From CAVWDU01 sp963840725 (GTDB taxonomy: Bacteria; Pseudomonadota; Gammaproteobacteria; Pseudomonadales; Halieaceae), in assembly GCA_963840725.1 (NCBI GenBank), contig CAWIZY010000004.1, forward strand, positions 310,001-374,000: a DNA stretch of 64,000 bases, given 5' to 3'. The notes beneath the pieces were generated by a model, which was not told where the DNA came from, made no database searches, and worked only from the letters and a program-made list of their open reading frames with translations. The position numbers were made by a program, and so were the translations under genes. How positions within the stretch are numbered: position 1 is the stretch's first letter; each line of letters begins with the position of its first letter. Below, piece by piece: positions 34,872 through 44,579 of this stretch.

Positions 34872-36020
34872 GTGCGCAGAACTGCGGGAATACCTTTTTT
34901 ACTGGCCGTATTCTGGCTGCTGTTTTCCGTAAGCGCAGCGGGGTTAGACAAACCCTCCCCCGAAGCGCTGGTCATTGTCGAGGAATTGGGGTTGCGAGCT
35001 GCCGAACAGCCCATCTCAAAGAACTCTCGGTGGCGGCCAAGGCGCGTGCTGGTCAGCGTCCCCTCTCTCCTGACTGCAGCCGTACCGGACTATATAGAGA
35101 AGTTGCAAGCAGCCGCCGGAGAGATTGAACTGGTCATCGACCGGTCCGGCAACTTCCAACTGGGAGTCGACGCCCTCAAAGGAGTTGACGCAATCATCGG
35201 TCTTTGTAGCCCGCAAACCATCAATAACGCCAGTGACTCACTGCTCTGGCTACACAATTACTATGTCGGCATGGATCGTTGCGCGGGACTCTCCGACGCA
35301 CAGATTGAACAGGTCGTTTTTACCAATACCAAACGGCTCTCCGGGCCCGCCATCGCTGAGCACGCCATCGCCATGCTACTGTCCATAGCCCGCGGTCTCC
35401 CGGGCTATATGCCTGCTCAGGCCCAGTCCAAATGGGAACGCAGTCCTGCGGGCGCGGTAAGATTTGGGGAGCTTAAGGGAAAAACCCTGTTGGTGGTGGG
35501 ACTCGGTGGCATCGGCACCCAGGTGGCCTGGCGCGCCCATGGCTTGGGCATGCGTGTCACTGCCACCCGAAATTCCTCGCGAACTGGCCCGGAGTACGTG
35601 GACTACGTTGGCCTGAGTGACGAATTACCCAAGCTGGCCGCTGAAGCCGATGTTGTCGTTAACGCCTTGCCATTGACGGCCCAAACCACGGGGGTTTTTG
35701 ACAAGGAGTTTTTCAACGGGGTGAAACCGGGAGCCATTTTTATCAGTGTCGGCCGCGGTAAGAGTACCGTGACCGCAGACCTGGTTGAGGCGCTGCAGCA
35801 AGGCAAAATTTACGGCGCCGGACTCGACGTCACCGACCCGGAACCCCTGCCCCAGGACAGCCCATTGTGGCAGCTACCCAATGTGATCATCACCCCTCAT
35901 GTATCCGCGACGGGTATCGACAGCGCCAGGCGCAACGCCACCATTGCGGTGGAGAACCTGCGCCGTTACGTGGCCGGTGAGCCGCTGCTGAACCTGGTAA
36001 ACATGCGCGACGGTTACTGA
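34872..36020 (+). CDS. D-2-hydroxyacid dehydrogenase family protein with signal peptide
   Basis: 382 residues from GTG 34872, six bases after AGGAG; the ATG at 34866 touches that site. The NAD-binding motif VGLGGIGTQVA is near residues 205-215. The catalytic set is present: Arg in the segment GRGKST that follows FISV, Glu in VTDPEPLPQDSP, and His in ITPHVS. The family reduces 2-keto acids with NAD(P)H. The oddity is the N-terminus, a basic start followed by a run of hydrophobic residues (FLLAVFWLLFSVSAAG), which looks like a Sec signal or anchor. Export of a nucleotide-dependent enzyme would be unusual. The end overlaps the convergent YtfJ gene by seven bases. Confidence 0.83.
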   Translation: MRRTAGIPFLLAVFWLLFSVSAAGLDKPSPEALVIVEELGLRAAEQPISKNSRWRPRRVLVSVPSLLTAAVPDYIEKLQAAAGEIELVIDRSGNFQLGVDALKGVDAIIGLCSPQTINNASDSLLWLHNYYVGMDRCAGLSDAQIEQVVFTNTKRLSGPAIAEHAIAMLLSIARGLPGYMPAQAQSKWERSPAGAVRFGELKGKTLLVVGLGGIGTQVAWRAHGLGMRVTATRNSSRTGPEYVDYVGLSDELPKLAAEADVVVNALPLTAQTTGVFDKEFFNGVKPGAIFISVGRGKSTVTADLVEALQQGKIYGAGLDVTDPEPLPQDSPLWQLPNVIITPHVSATGIDSARRNATIAVENLRRYVAGEPLLNLVNMRDGY

Positions 36021-36586
36021 GCCGAAGGCGCGGCGGCGACCGCAGCCAACCGCCGCTTCATCCAGGCGAGTTGCGCCTCGATTTGTGCGCTGGTGAGGGC
36101 TTCCCTGGACAGGAACTGCACCAGTCCGGCACCGTCGATAATGGCCAGCAAAGCACCCTTGTCACCCAGTTGCCAGGTTTTCGCGCCCAGTCCATCCTCA
36201 TCCAGCACCATGGTTGCCAGTGGGTATTCGCGCTTGCTGTCCTTTACCTCTGAGACTACGAACCCGGTAGTGCCCCAGATCGCGGCATCGAGATTAATAA
36301 TCGTGCTGACATGATAAGTCGCCGGGTCTAGCGCCTCCTGTAAGCGGTCGGTAAACGGCGCGAATGTCTCACTGGCGTCCTTGGTTGCCGCAAAGTACTG
36401 CAGCACGTGCACTCCACCTGGCTGACGATCCGAGCGCCACGGTCGGAAGCTGAAATCGTCGCTATCCAGCAGGATTTCACCGCGGTCCTCGATCACCACC
36501 AGAGGCAGGGATTGTTCCAACACGGGCGGTTGAGCAACGCCAGAGAGCGGCAGCAGACAGGACAGCAAGGGAAGCAGTATTCTCAC
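36014..36586 (-). CDS. YtfJ-family periplasmic protein
   Basis: 190 residues from GTG 36586, with GGAG six bases upstream. The signal peptide ends GVAQPP. The mature part follows E. coli YtfJ closely in pattern: VIEDRGEILLDSDDFSFRPW, HVLQYFAATKDA, TIINLDAAIWGTTGFV, TWQLGDKGALLAIID. YtfJ has a thioredoxin-like fold without the CxxC pair and its role is unknown. Length is typical. It may share a transcript with the upstream membrane gene 89 bases away. Confidence 0.85.
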   Translation of the reverse strand: MRILLPLLSCLLPLSGVAQPPVLEQSLPLVVIEDRGEILLDSDDFSFRPWRSDRQPGGVHVLQYFAATKDASETFAPFTDRLQEALDPATYHVSTIINLDAAIWGTTGFVVSEVKDSKREYPLATMVLDEDGLGAKTWQLGDKGALLAIIDGAGLVQFLSREALTSAQIEAQLAWMKRRLAAVAAAPSAQ

Positions 36587-36675
36587 GGTAATCTCCAGAT
36601 AGTAGTCTCACGGATAAATCAGGCATCGCTGTCGGCAAGCCGACAAAATGCACGGACGGGACGGCCGTTAACGGT

Positions 36676-37137
36676 TCAATCCTCAATCGCCGCGGCTCCC
36701 GCAGAGTGGGGAGGCTGAAGTAGCGGCTGGCCACTCTTGCGGCGCAACCAATTGAGACCTTCCATCGCCCCGTTGCGCCGCGCCAACCAGCGTTCAAGGG
36801 CTCGCTTGCCCGGGTAGTTCATCAGCATCAACCCCACGAACAGCGTCAGCAGCCCCTGACCCGGCGTCACCAGCATCAGTAAGCCCAATATCACCAGCAG
36901 AGCCCCCAAGAGATTCCTGCAGCACAAGAGAAACAGCGAACCAATCGTTCGTCGGGTGGCAGGTGCGGATTTGTCACCTCGAATTCTGGAGAAATAATCT
37001 ACCGGTAATCGGGCTACGATAACCGGCAATAGCACCAGTGTCAGCACCAATATCAACAGGGACAGCAACAGCAGGGCGCCACTGTGTTCCACAACCAGGG
37101 CCAGCAAATCGCTCACGGCATTGATCAGTGATGGCAC
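36676..37137 (-). CDS. PGPGW-type transmembrane protein
   Basis: 153 residues from GTG 37137. Three hydrophobic stretches are seen (about residues 18-42, 66-88 and 92-108). The signature VTPGQGLLTLFVGLMLM between the last two matches the PGPGW family of small inner-membrane proteins, whose function is unknown. The C-terminal tail is cytoplasmic and basic (RRNGAMEGLNWLRRKSG). It lies between YtfJ and the dynamin-like GTPase on the same strand; membrane association may link it with the latter, but this is guesswork. Confidence 0.78.
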   Translation of the reverse strand: MPSLINAVSDLLALVVEHSGALLLLSLLILVLTLVLLPVIVARLPVDYFSRIRGDKSAPATRRTIGSLFLLCCRNLLGALLVILGLLMLVTPGQGLLTLFVGLMLMNYPGKRALERWLARRNGAMEGLNWLRRKSGQPLLQPPHSAGAAAIED

Positions 37138-37220
37138 AATAGTCTCAGAGCGGGTCCGTTCAGATCTCTCGCCAGAGCAGGCAGGCCAGCCAACCGGTTA
37201 GCAGCGCCTGCGGCAATCGA

Positions 37221-38657
37221 TCATCTGCGCTGAACGCTACCCGCCGGATTGGCGTGACCGTCGTTAAGCTTCTGCACGAACTTGTCTGTATCGGCGATCA
37301 CCCGGCTCAATTGCCGTTCCCGCCGGCGGCTCCAGCCACGTGGCCGTGTTGATAGTGTCAGATGCCACCAGGCCTTAAGGTTGTGACGGAACCCCTCCAT
37401 CAGCGGTTCCTGGTCTTTACCAAGGCTTTCATCGCGAGCCATGCCGTTAAGAACACTGTATCCGGCAAAACCGCGCAGCTTCACATAAATCAGCCACAGT
37501 GCCAGTACCACCGCTATCGCAACCGCGATCTGGGTGTTCTGATCAAGACTGACAAACGGTGTGAGGTAGAAGCCATCCCAGAGATCAGCGCTGATACTCC
37601 ACCACAGGGACAGCCCTGCCAATAGTCCAAATACACCGAGACTCAGCCACAGAGTGCGACGACGCCAGCTGCGCCGGGCGCTTTCAAGACCTGGAACCAG
37701 CACAGTTTGCAGATGCCTGCCCTGCTGGTCCGCGGCACCGGATACGCGGTAGGCCCGGTCTATTTCCACGTTACGGATGCGACCCTCAATTTCTGCCAGA
37801 TCCTCATCGCGCTTGCGCTCCATCCGCTCACGCACCTGATCATTCTCCAGCTTCAGTGAGGTATCGCGGGCATATATCGTGTAGAAGCGGCCGGCGGTGA
37901 GACCGTTTTGTGCCATCGCCCGATGCCAGGCGGCGACTACCTCCTCGGAGTTATCGTCACGCGCGGCATTGTCTATCTGATTGAGGATATACATGAATTT
38001 GTTGGCATCGTGGCGATTGACCGTATCGGCGACCAGATGCTTCAGTGTGTCCAGCATGGCGCCGGGTTCCGGATGCCGCGCGTCAAAAAATACCAGAACC
38101 AGATCTGACAAGTCGATAATGTGATCTGTCAGCAGGAGAGTTGAACTCCGCTGTTTGTCGGCGTCAAACCCCGGCGAGTCGATCAGTATCTTGCCGCGAA
38201 GAATCTCCGCCTGGCAGGTTCTAAGCTGGAGATAGGAGTCCACCCCCCTGCCATCACCCTCGGTCACTTTCTCGATGGCTTTACCAATCTGGTAAAAAGG
38301 AAACCGGGGGTCGTTCTCCAGCGCCAGTCCGGGCAGGGCCGCACCATTCTCTCCGGCGCCATGACAAATAACCGTAAACTTGTCATCGACGGCCTGATTA
38401 CCGGTGCGCTGCAGATCCGTACCCACCAACTGGTTGATGAACGTCGATTTGCCGGCAGAAAAGGTTCCCAGGACGGATATGACAGGCCACCAGGACACCT
38501 CCGGAGACAGGCTCTCATCGTCATCGATGACCCCCAACTTACGACCAATGGCGTCGACTTTCTGGGTATTGGTCACCGCCTCGGCAAGCACCGGATTTTC
38601 TCGCTTAAAATGCTCAGTGAGCTTCTTGATGCGTTCCTGGAATGCTGATTTGGCCAT
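37221..38657 (-). CDS. Dynamin-family GTPase with membrane segments
   Basis: 478 residues. GTPase motifs: G1 GTFSAGKST (residues 64-72), G3 DSPG (about 160), G4 NQID (about 226). The switch region has QAVDDKFTVICHG. Two hydrophobic helices (about 335-355 and 380-397) follow, giving a membrane-anchored protein with a basic C-terminal tail (TRPRGWSRRRERQLSR). Bacterial dynamin-like and EHD-like proteins remodel or protect membranes. It is shorter than classical bacterial dynamins (about 700 residues) and lacks a long stalk. The start has AGGATGAG just upstream. Confidence 0.83.
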   Translation of the reverse strand: MAKSAFQERIKKLTEHFKRENPVLAEAVTNTQKVDAIGRKLGVIDDDESLSPEVSWWPVISVLGTFSAGKSTFINQLVGTDLQRTGNQAVDDKFTVICHGAGENGAALPGLALENDPRFPFYQIGKAIEKVTEGDGRGVDSYLQLRTCQAEILRGKILIDSPGFDADKQRSSTLLLTDHIIDLSDLVLVFFDARHPEPGAMLDTLKHLVADTVNRHDANKFMYILNQIDNAARDDNSEEVVAAWHRAMAQNGLTAGRFYTIYARDTSLKLENDQVRERMERKRDEDLAEIEGRIRNVEIDRAYRVSGAADQQGRHLQTVLVPGLESARRSWRRRTLWLSLGVFGLLAGLSLWWSISADLWDGFYLTPFVSLDQNTQIAVAIAVVLALWLIYVKLRGFAGYSVLNGMARDESLGKDQEPLMEGFRHNLKAWWHLTLSTRPRGWSRRRERQLSRVIADTDKFVQKLNDGHANPAGSVQRR

Positions 38658-38752
38658 TTCTCATCCTTAACTGAGTCGTGATTGTGAACACTATAGAAGT
38701 TGATTGACCGCCTGTCCAAAGCCGCGCGCGACAGGAGCCCCCGCCAATCGTG

Positions 38753-39916
38753 TCAGCAGGTCATCATCGCGGGCGGCGGCGCACCGGGCCCTGACAACCA
38801 GCGCCCGCCGCACATCACTGCGGCCAGATCACCGCCATGCTCTGGCAGTAGCAGCAGGTCAGCGCGATAGCCGGGCTTCACCCGCCCGCGGTCGCCCAGC
38901 GCCAGTGCATCCGCCGGGTTGGCGGTCAATGCTGCTATGACCAGCGGCACCAGGTCCGGCTTGTCTCCCATCGTTTGGCACAGGAGTTGCAATAACACCT
39001 CTGGACTGGCGGCGGTAAGCCCCGCAAGTCTGCCATCGACATAGACAGGCAGCGAACCACCGGCATCCGATGACAAGGTCAAACGATCCGCCGGCGCTCC
39101 CTCGCCGCTGGCTCTGATCAAAGCCTCAAGCGCGGGCAGGTCTCCAGCGGCGATCAGTTCGGGCGTAGTGGACACAGTAATATCCGCATAGCCGCCTGCA
39201 AGAGTATGAGTCACCGCTTCACTCAGCAACTCGGTGCTGCGGTTAATATGGGTCGGATAAAAGCTGTCGGGGGGCAAATCGCTCCCCGCCAGTGCCGCAC
39301 GCATGGGCGCGAGACGGGTAGCACCATCACCTACATGCAACATGACCCGCCCACCGCGCCCCGCCAGGGTGCCCCCGAGGGCAGCATCGGCCGCTATACG
39401 GCGCAATTCAGTGCAGGCTGGCTGGGACGAGCGATGATCAGAAATCGCCAGTTCACCCACACCAATAACCGCGTCGATGAGGGTGATATCTCGCGCAATA
39501 TCGCCCGTCAGGGTCGGGGCGGGAACGCGATAGGCGCCGGTATACATCACGGCGGCCAAACCACTGGCACGCAAGCCCATCACGTTACCAAACAGAACCT
39601 CAAGGCTGCGCGCGATCGAGTCTGTACCCAGCGCCCCCACCGGCGTGGTGACACCGGCCGCAATGAACGCCTCCGCCGGCACTTCCGCGGTGCGGTTGCC
39701 AAAACCCCCTTCACCGCCCCCACCGCAGGGGTGCGTCAGGGCATCCACAAAACCCGGCAGCAGCCACTGACCCCCGGCGTCGACGACTTCCACCGCACTG
39801 CCGCGCACATCGATCTGTTCTGCGACAGCGGCGATGCGGTCGCCCGCCACCAGCACCTGCAAGCAGCCCCGGGGCTCAGGGGCAAACACCCGAGCACCTT
39901 TGATCAGCGTCAGCAT
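38753..39916 (-). CDS. Isoaspartyl-dipeptidase-like amidohydrolase (IadA type)
   Basis: 387 residues. Aligned by eye with E. coli IadA it shares GGGGEGG, VTTPVGALGTDSI, YTGAYRVPAPTLTGDI, AISDHRSS, LHVGDG, PTHINRS and LSSDAGGS, so the later metal-binding His residues and the catalytic Asp are kept. Two ligands differ: the HxH motif reads A-L-T-H, so the first His is Leu, and the carboxylated Lys region reads VGELAISDH, with Glu near the Lys position. IadA enzymes cleave beta-aspartyl dipeptides such as the beta-Asp-Arg released from cyanophycin. Its start overlaps the stop of the Mur-ligase gene by seven bases, placing it in the cyanophycin operon. Confidence 0.82.
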   Translation of the reverse strand: MLTLIKGARVFAPEPRGCLQVLVAGDRIAAVAEQIDVRGSAVEVVDAGGQWLLPGFVDALTHPCGGGGEGGFGNRTAEVPAEAFIAAGVTTPVGALGTDSIARSLEVLFGNVMGLRASGLAAVMYTGAYRVPAPTLTGDIARDITLIDAVIGVGELAISDHRSSQPACTELRRIAADAALGGTLAGRGGRVMLHVGDGATRLAPMRAALAGSDLPPDSFYPTHINRSTELLSEAVTHTLAGGYADITVSTTPELIAAGDLPALEALIRASGEGAPADRLTLSSDAGGSLPVYVDGRLAGLTAASPEVLLQLLCQTMGDKPDLVPLVIAALTANPADALALGDRGRVKPGYRADLLLLPEHGGDLAAVMCGGRWLSGPGAPPPAMMTC

Positions 39917-41628
39917 GGTTCTTTGTCGGTCCCCGCACCGGATTGGGTTCCACCTTGCAGGCGCTCCAGCAGACTGTGCATGGCATCGCGATCTTCATGG
40001 GTCAGGAATACAATCAAGTCCCCGGGCTCTGCCCAGCGCAATGCAGCGCGCAGCGCGCCTGGCTCGCTGCGGTGCAGCCCAATTTCACGTGCCCGATAAC
40101 CCTGAGCGACAAAGGCCGACTTCAGCACGGCAGCGGTTTCGCCTTCCGGCCGGCCGCGCCGCTTGCTGTCGAGGTGCTTCACCAACACGCGATCAAACTT
40201 CAGGCCCTGTGCCGCGGTGGCCAGATCGCTGATGTCTTCGTCACTGCGGTCACCGGCCTGGCCGACCACCAGCAGCCGACGGCCCGCGGGAAGTTCGGCC
40301 GCCAATTCAACCAGCGCCTCCAGCCCGTGGGGGTTGTGGGCAAAATCCAATAGCACCTGAACGCCTTCCACATCGAAGAGATTGGCTCGTCCGGGATTGT
40401 CCTCCAGTGTAAGGTCGCGCAAGCCGCGCCCTACAGCCTCCAGGGGAATACCCAGCGCGAACCCCAGCGCCGCGGCACCCAGGGCGTTGGCGATATTGTG
40501 CCGGGCCGCACCCCCGAAACAGATGGGAATCTGCTTGATCGTCGCCACCGGCTCTAACTCGCGGCCTCTGCGCAGCACAATCCGGCCCCGGTTCAGCGTA
40601 AAACTCTTCCCCCCGGCGGCCTCATGCGCTCGCAGGATGGCATTTTGTGGATCAGGGCTGAACCAGACCAGTTCGGCACAAGTGTTTTCGGCTCGCTCCA
40701 CCAACAGCGGGTCATCGGCATTAAGAACCAGAGTGCCGCTGCTATCCAGGGCCCGGGTAACCACCCATTTAACATCCGCCAGTTCATTCACATCCTGAAC
40801 GCCAAATTCACCGATGTGGTCGGCAGCTATGTTGGTGATCAGCGCCACATCAGCCCGGTCCAGCGCCAGACCCCGGCGCAGCAACCCACCCCGGGCTGTC
40901 TCTAAAACAGCGAGTTCGCAGCGCTGATCGCGCAACACCGTACGCGCACCCTGGGGTCCGGCGTAGTCGTCCCGATCGATGATTTCGTCGCCTACAGCAA
41001 GCCAGTCTGTGGAACTGACACCGGTGACCAACCCGGCGGCCCGACCTATAGAAGCCAATAGTCTCACCGTCGTGGTCTTACCGTTGGTTCCGGTGACCAG
41101 TGCGACGGGAATACTACCGAGCGCGCCCCAGTCGACATCGTCTGGATGCGGCAACTCAGCCAGATCCCAGCACTGGCTGTGCTTGCCGAGACCCAATGAA
41201 ACCTCATCGGTGTCGAGAACAGTGGGTAAGCCGCGCTGCTGCGCCGCGTCCATAAGGCGCCGCAGTCGCGGCCGCTCTTCATCGCGGGCTTCAACGCGAA
41301 GTTGTCGAGCCGCTCGCTGCAGCAACTGCCGCTGCCCGCCCTGCAGCATGTCTCGCGCGGCGTCCCAGGCGGTCTCGTTGATCTCGGTCGCTGTGTACAG
41401 GGCATCCACGGGTGCAGAGACAGCGAGACTGGCGCCGCCAGCAAAACGGCGCACACAACACTGCTCTTCGTCCCAACCGAGTTCATGGAGTATTTTGAGT
41501 ACCGACTGCCGCCAGGCACCGACCACCAGGTCCGGGTCCAGGTCGCCGAAGTCGATATCAATAACTGCACCCTGCCGTTCCCAGATGAGGTTCGGGCCGG
41601 TGAGACGGCGGGAATCAAGCAAGCGCAC
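39910..41628 (-). CDS. Cyanophycin-synthetase-related Mur ligase lacking the ATP-grasp domain
   Basis: 572 residues from GTG 41628, with GGAGG six bases upstream. An N-terminal segment recalls the first domain of CphA (SRRLTGPNLIW). The Mur-ligase module has P-loop TGTNGKTT at 179-186, ETARGGLLRRGL, NIAADHIGEFG, and the domain-3 LLDFAHNPHGLEAL and GDRSDEDI. The ATP-grasp module of full CphA, which adds aspartate, is missing. Truncated second copies of this kind (CphA') are known beside cphA in some bacteria. It could extend or edit the polymer or ligate arginine elsewhere. It follows cphA by 20 bases and overlaps the IadA-like gene. Confidence 0.85.
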   Translation of the reverse strand: MRLLDSRRLTGPNLIWERQGAVIDIDFGDLDPDLVVGAWRQSVLKILHELGWDEEQCCVRRFAGGASLAVSAPVDALYTATEINETAWDAARDMLQGGQRQLLQRAARQLRVEARDEERPRLRRLMDAAQQRGLPTVLDTDEVSLGLGKHSQCWDLAELPHPDDVDWGALGSIPVALVTGTNGKTTTVRLLASIGRAAGLVTGVSSTDWLAVGDEIIDRDDYAGPQGARTVLRDQRCELAVLETARGGLLRRGLALDRADVALITNIAADHIGEFGVQDVNELADVKWVVTRALDSSGTLVLNADDPLLVERAENTCAELVWFSPDPQNAILRAHEAAGGKSFTLNRGRIVLRRGRELEPVATIKQIPICFGGAARHNIANALGAAALGFALGIPLEAVGRGLRDLTLEDNPGRANLFDVEGVQVLLDFAHNPHGLEALVELAAELPAGRRLLVVGQAGDRSDEDISDLATAAQGLKFDRVLVKHLDSKRRGRPEGETAAVLKSAFVAQGYRAREIGLHRSEPGALRAALRWAEPGDLIVFLTHEDRDAMHSLLERLQGGTQSGAGTDKEPC

Positions 41629-41648
41629 GACGGGCCTCCGAAGCAGGT

Positions 41649-44435
41649 TCAGTCCTCGGATTCACGAGCGATGCGCACGCCGCGTTCATCGCGGATCAAC
41701 TCCAGTTCATCATCATAGGAGAAATCGCCAAAAAACTCCGCGGGAATATCCAGTGTCTTACTCTCGGTCGCACTCGCCACAACATCCTCGCCCGGCTCAA
41801 AATATATGACCTGCTTCCAGCTGCGCGCCACGTTATCCGCGAGCAGAAGCACCAGGTCGCCACTACGGGCCATACCCATTGCGGTCGCATTGGCTTGTTC
41901 CTCATGCTCGATGATTTCAATCGCTGCCGGATCGACACCACCGGCAATCAGACCATCGCGCAACATCTCCGGCACCTCCCTCGGCTCACGCCCCCGCAGA
42001 TTGTCGTCCCTGCGGCAGATATAATGATCAAAATGTCCGGCAGCGATCTGGGCCACCTCCGTGACATCCTCGTCTCGACGGTCGCCGGGCATGGTCAGTA
42101 CCACGATCTTGCGGCCGCTGACTTCAAACCGATCGACCACGCCACATACCATAGATACCGCTGCGGGATTGTGCGCGTAATCGAGTATGACTTTGAACGG
42201 CAGTTTGTCGTAGACGTTGAGGCGCCCGGGTGACTGGAAGAACGTGCTGTCGAAAGTACGCAGTCCGTGCCTGATGTTTTCCAGATCTATATGCATATGA
42301 TAGGCCAGCGCTGCGGCGAACATGGCGTTTTGCACATTATGCAGTGCGCGGCCCTCCAACGTGGCGGGAATGAGGTGAGTCCACAACAGGGGAATGTTGT
42401 GCCCGTTCTCGTCATACAGGGTGATCATATTTCCGTTGATCCCATGCTCCAGTACCAGCGCAGTACCGCCCGCCTTGATATGTTCACGCACCAGGGGGTG
42501 GTTGCGATTCATGGTCACGTAACAGAGTTTCTCCGCCGTACAATAGTCCGCCATCTGCAGACACAGGGCGTCATCGGCGTTGAGAACGGCCGCATCTTCG
42601 GCGACCTCAACCACCACGCGCTTTACCTCCGCCAGGTCTTCGATGGTCTCCACGCCCTTCATGCCCAAGTGATCCGCCGATATATTAAGGCACGCCGATA
42701 CATTGGAACTGCGATACCCGAGGCCACTGCGCAATATACCGCCGCGGGCTGTCTCCAGAACTGCCGCATCAACCGACGGGTCGCGCAGCACGATCTGGGC
42801 CGCAGTCGGTCCGGTCATATCGCCGGAAACCGAGAGGCGGCCATCGATGTAGACGCCATCGGTGCTGGTGGTACCTACCGTCAAACCGGCCATCTTCAGG
42901 ATGTGACTGAGCATGCGCGACGTCGTTGTCTTGCCGTTGGTGCCGGTGATAGCGGCGATAGGAATATGCCATTTGCTCCCCTCGGGGAACAGCATATCAA
43001 TAACCGGCTCAGCCACTTCCCGGGGCTCACCCTCGGAAGGCGCCACGTGCATGCGAAACCCCGGGGCGGCATTGCACTCACAAATACCACCACCCACTTC
43101 ACGGTAGGAACGGGTGATATCCGTGGTGATGAAATCCACACCACCCACATCCAGCCCCAACGCCAAAATGGAGCGCTCGGCCATAATCCTGTTGTCCGGA
43201 TGAATCACATCGGTAACATCGACGGCGGTGCCGCCGGTACTCAGATTGGCGGTGGGCTGCAGATAGACAATCTCGCTCTCAGCCGGGACGCTATCCACAG
43301 CGTAATCGTAGGCCGCAAGCATCCGCTCCGCAGCCGCATCGAGGCTGATACGCGTCAGAACCTTCTCGTGACCGACACCGCGCCGTGGGTCTTCATTCAC
43401 CAGAGCGACCAGTTCCTCTACGGTATGTCGTCCATCGCCCACCACGTGCGCGGGAACCCGCTTTGCAGCCGCTACCAGTTCCCCATTAACCACCAGCAGC
43501 CGGTGATCCAGACCCTCGAGGAAGGTCTCAACAATCACGCCGTCGCTGTGCTCTTTCGCTTTGTCGTAAGCCTTTTCCAACTGGGACTCATCAGTGATAT
43601 CGGTGGTCACGCCCCGCCCGTGATTCGCGTCAAGTGGCTTGAGCACCACCGGATAGCCAATGCGCTCGGCTGCACTCAAGGCGCGGCGCAACCGGTAAAC
43701 CAGTGCCTGGCGAGGCACCGGCAAGCCAAGATCCCCCAGAATCCGGTTGGTCTCTTTCTTGTCAGAAGCCAGTTCCACGGCGATGTGCTGGGTCTCGCTG
43801 GTGATAGTCGCCTGCAGGCGTTTCTGGAACCGTCCGTGTCCCAGCTGCAACAGGCTGTGCTCGTTCAGACGTATCCAGGGGATACCTCTGCCCTCCGCCG
43901 CTTTTACCAGCGACGCCGTGCTGGGTCCAAGATCACGCTTCTGACAGGCCCGAATAAAATCATCGCGGCGCACGGCAAAATCAAAATCACCGGGCGTGTC
44001 CTCGGGCTGCAGGGATTCAGGCAGCAGAGAGTGGAGCAGATCCAGCCCCAGGTGCCCCGCCTCAATACCTGCATATTCGCTCTCGTACTGATAGACCATG
44101 TCGTACTGGCCACGGGCATCGGTGGAGCGCGTCTTGCCAAAACTGACATCCGCTCCGGCCGCACTTTGCAACTCCAGCACCACATGCTCCAGGACGTGTC
44201 CCAGCCAGGTACCATCATCTTCCAACATGCGGCGAATGAACCCACCGGGCTCGCGGTAAGAACAACCATGATCGGCGAGACCGGGCAATTGTTCGACCAA
44301 ACGGTTGACGAAATCCTCACCCAGTCTGCCGGTAGGCCAGTCCTCCAGCTCACCCAGGTCGACCGTGTGACGGATCACCGGGAAAAGTGCGTAGACATTG
44401 GGTCCTCGGTAGACACTGGTATCGACGAACTTCAT
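41649..44435 (-). CDS. cphA: Cyanophycin synthetase
   Basis: 928 residues; ATG 44435 has GGAG nine bases upstream. The three modules are in order: an N-terminal domain (residues 1-160, GLADHGCSYREPGGF), an ATP-grasp (about 220-485, KETNRILGDLGLPVP, VVLKPLDANHGRGV, ECNAAPGFRMH), and a Mur ligase (about 490-900, P-loop TGTNGKTT at 497-504, ISADHLGMKG, LDYAHNPAAVSMV, GDRRDEDV). It builds cyanophycin, a poly-Asp backbone with Arg side chains, as a nitrogen/carbon store. It is a little longer than usual (about 870-900), with an extra C-terminal acidic tail. First gene of a three-gene operon, divergent from the cyanophycinase. Confidence 0.93.
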   Translation of the reverse strand: MKFVDTSVYRGPNVYALFPVIRHTVDLGELEDWPTGRLGEDFVNRLVEQLPGLADHGCSYREPGGFIRRMLEDDGTWLGHVLEHVVLELQSAAGADVSFGKTRSTDARGQYDMVYQYESEYAGIEAGHLGLDLLHSLLPESLQPEDTPGDFDFAVRRDDFIRACQKRDLGPSTASLVKAAEGRGIPWIRLNEHSLLQLGHGRFQKRLQATITSETQHIAVELASDKKETNRILGDLGLPVPRQALVYRLRRALSAAERIGYPVVLKPLDANHGRGVTTDITDESQLEKAYDKAKEHSDGVIVETFLEGLDHRLLVVNGELVAAAKRVPAHVVGDGRHTVEELVALVNEDPRRGVGHEKVLTRISLDAAAERMLAAYDYAVDSVPAESEIVYLQPTANLSTGGTAVDVTDVIHPDNRIMAERSILALGLDVGGVDFITTDITRSYREVGGGICECNAAPGFRMHVAPSEGEPREVAEPVIDMLFPEGSKWHIPIAAITGTNGKTTTSRMLSHILKMAGLTVGTTSTDGVYIDGRLSVSGDMTGPTAAQIVLRDPSVDAAVLETARGGILRSGLGYRSSNVSACLNISADHLGMKGVETIEDLAEVKRVVVEVAEDAAVLNADDALCLQMADYCTAEKLCYVTMNRNHPLVREHIKAGGTALVLEHGINGNMITLYDENGHNIPLLWTHLIPATLEGRALHNVQNAMFAAALAYHMHIDLENIRHGLRTFDSTFFQSPGRLNVYDKLPFKVILDYAHNPAAVSMVCGVVDRFEVSGRKIVVLTMPGDRRDEDVTEVAQIAAGHFDHYICRRDDNLRGREPREVPEMLRDGLIAGGVDPAAIEIIEHEEQANATAMGMARSGDLVLLLADNVARSWKQVIYFEPGEDVVASATESKTLDIPAEFFGDFSYDDELELIRDERGVRIARESED

Positions 44436-44579
44436 TACTTATCGCTCCGCTGGGCGCTGACTGAAAAAACACTTTAACCCGTCCGCTGGCCGCATGGAAG
44501 AACCGAACGAGATTCGCAAAATGATGGCCGATCGACGATAATGCACGACTTATGAGTCAGCGGTCTACTGGAGAGCAAC

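Noticed and set aside
42267..44477. A long rightward open frame of 736 codons antisense to cphA
   Set aside because: It is the GC-rich mirror of the real cphA frame. Its product is His/Gln/Arg-rich with no domain, while the opposite strand has all CphA motifs.
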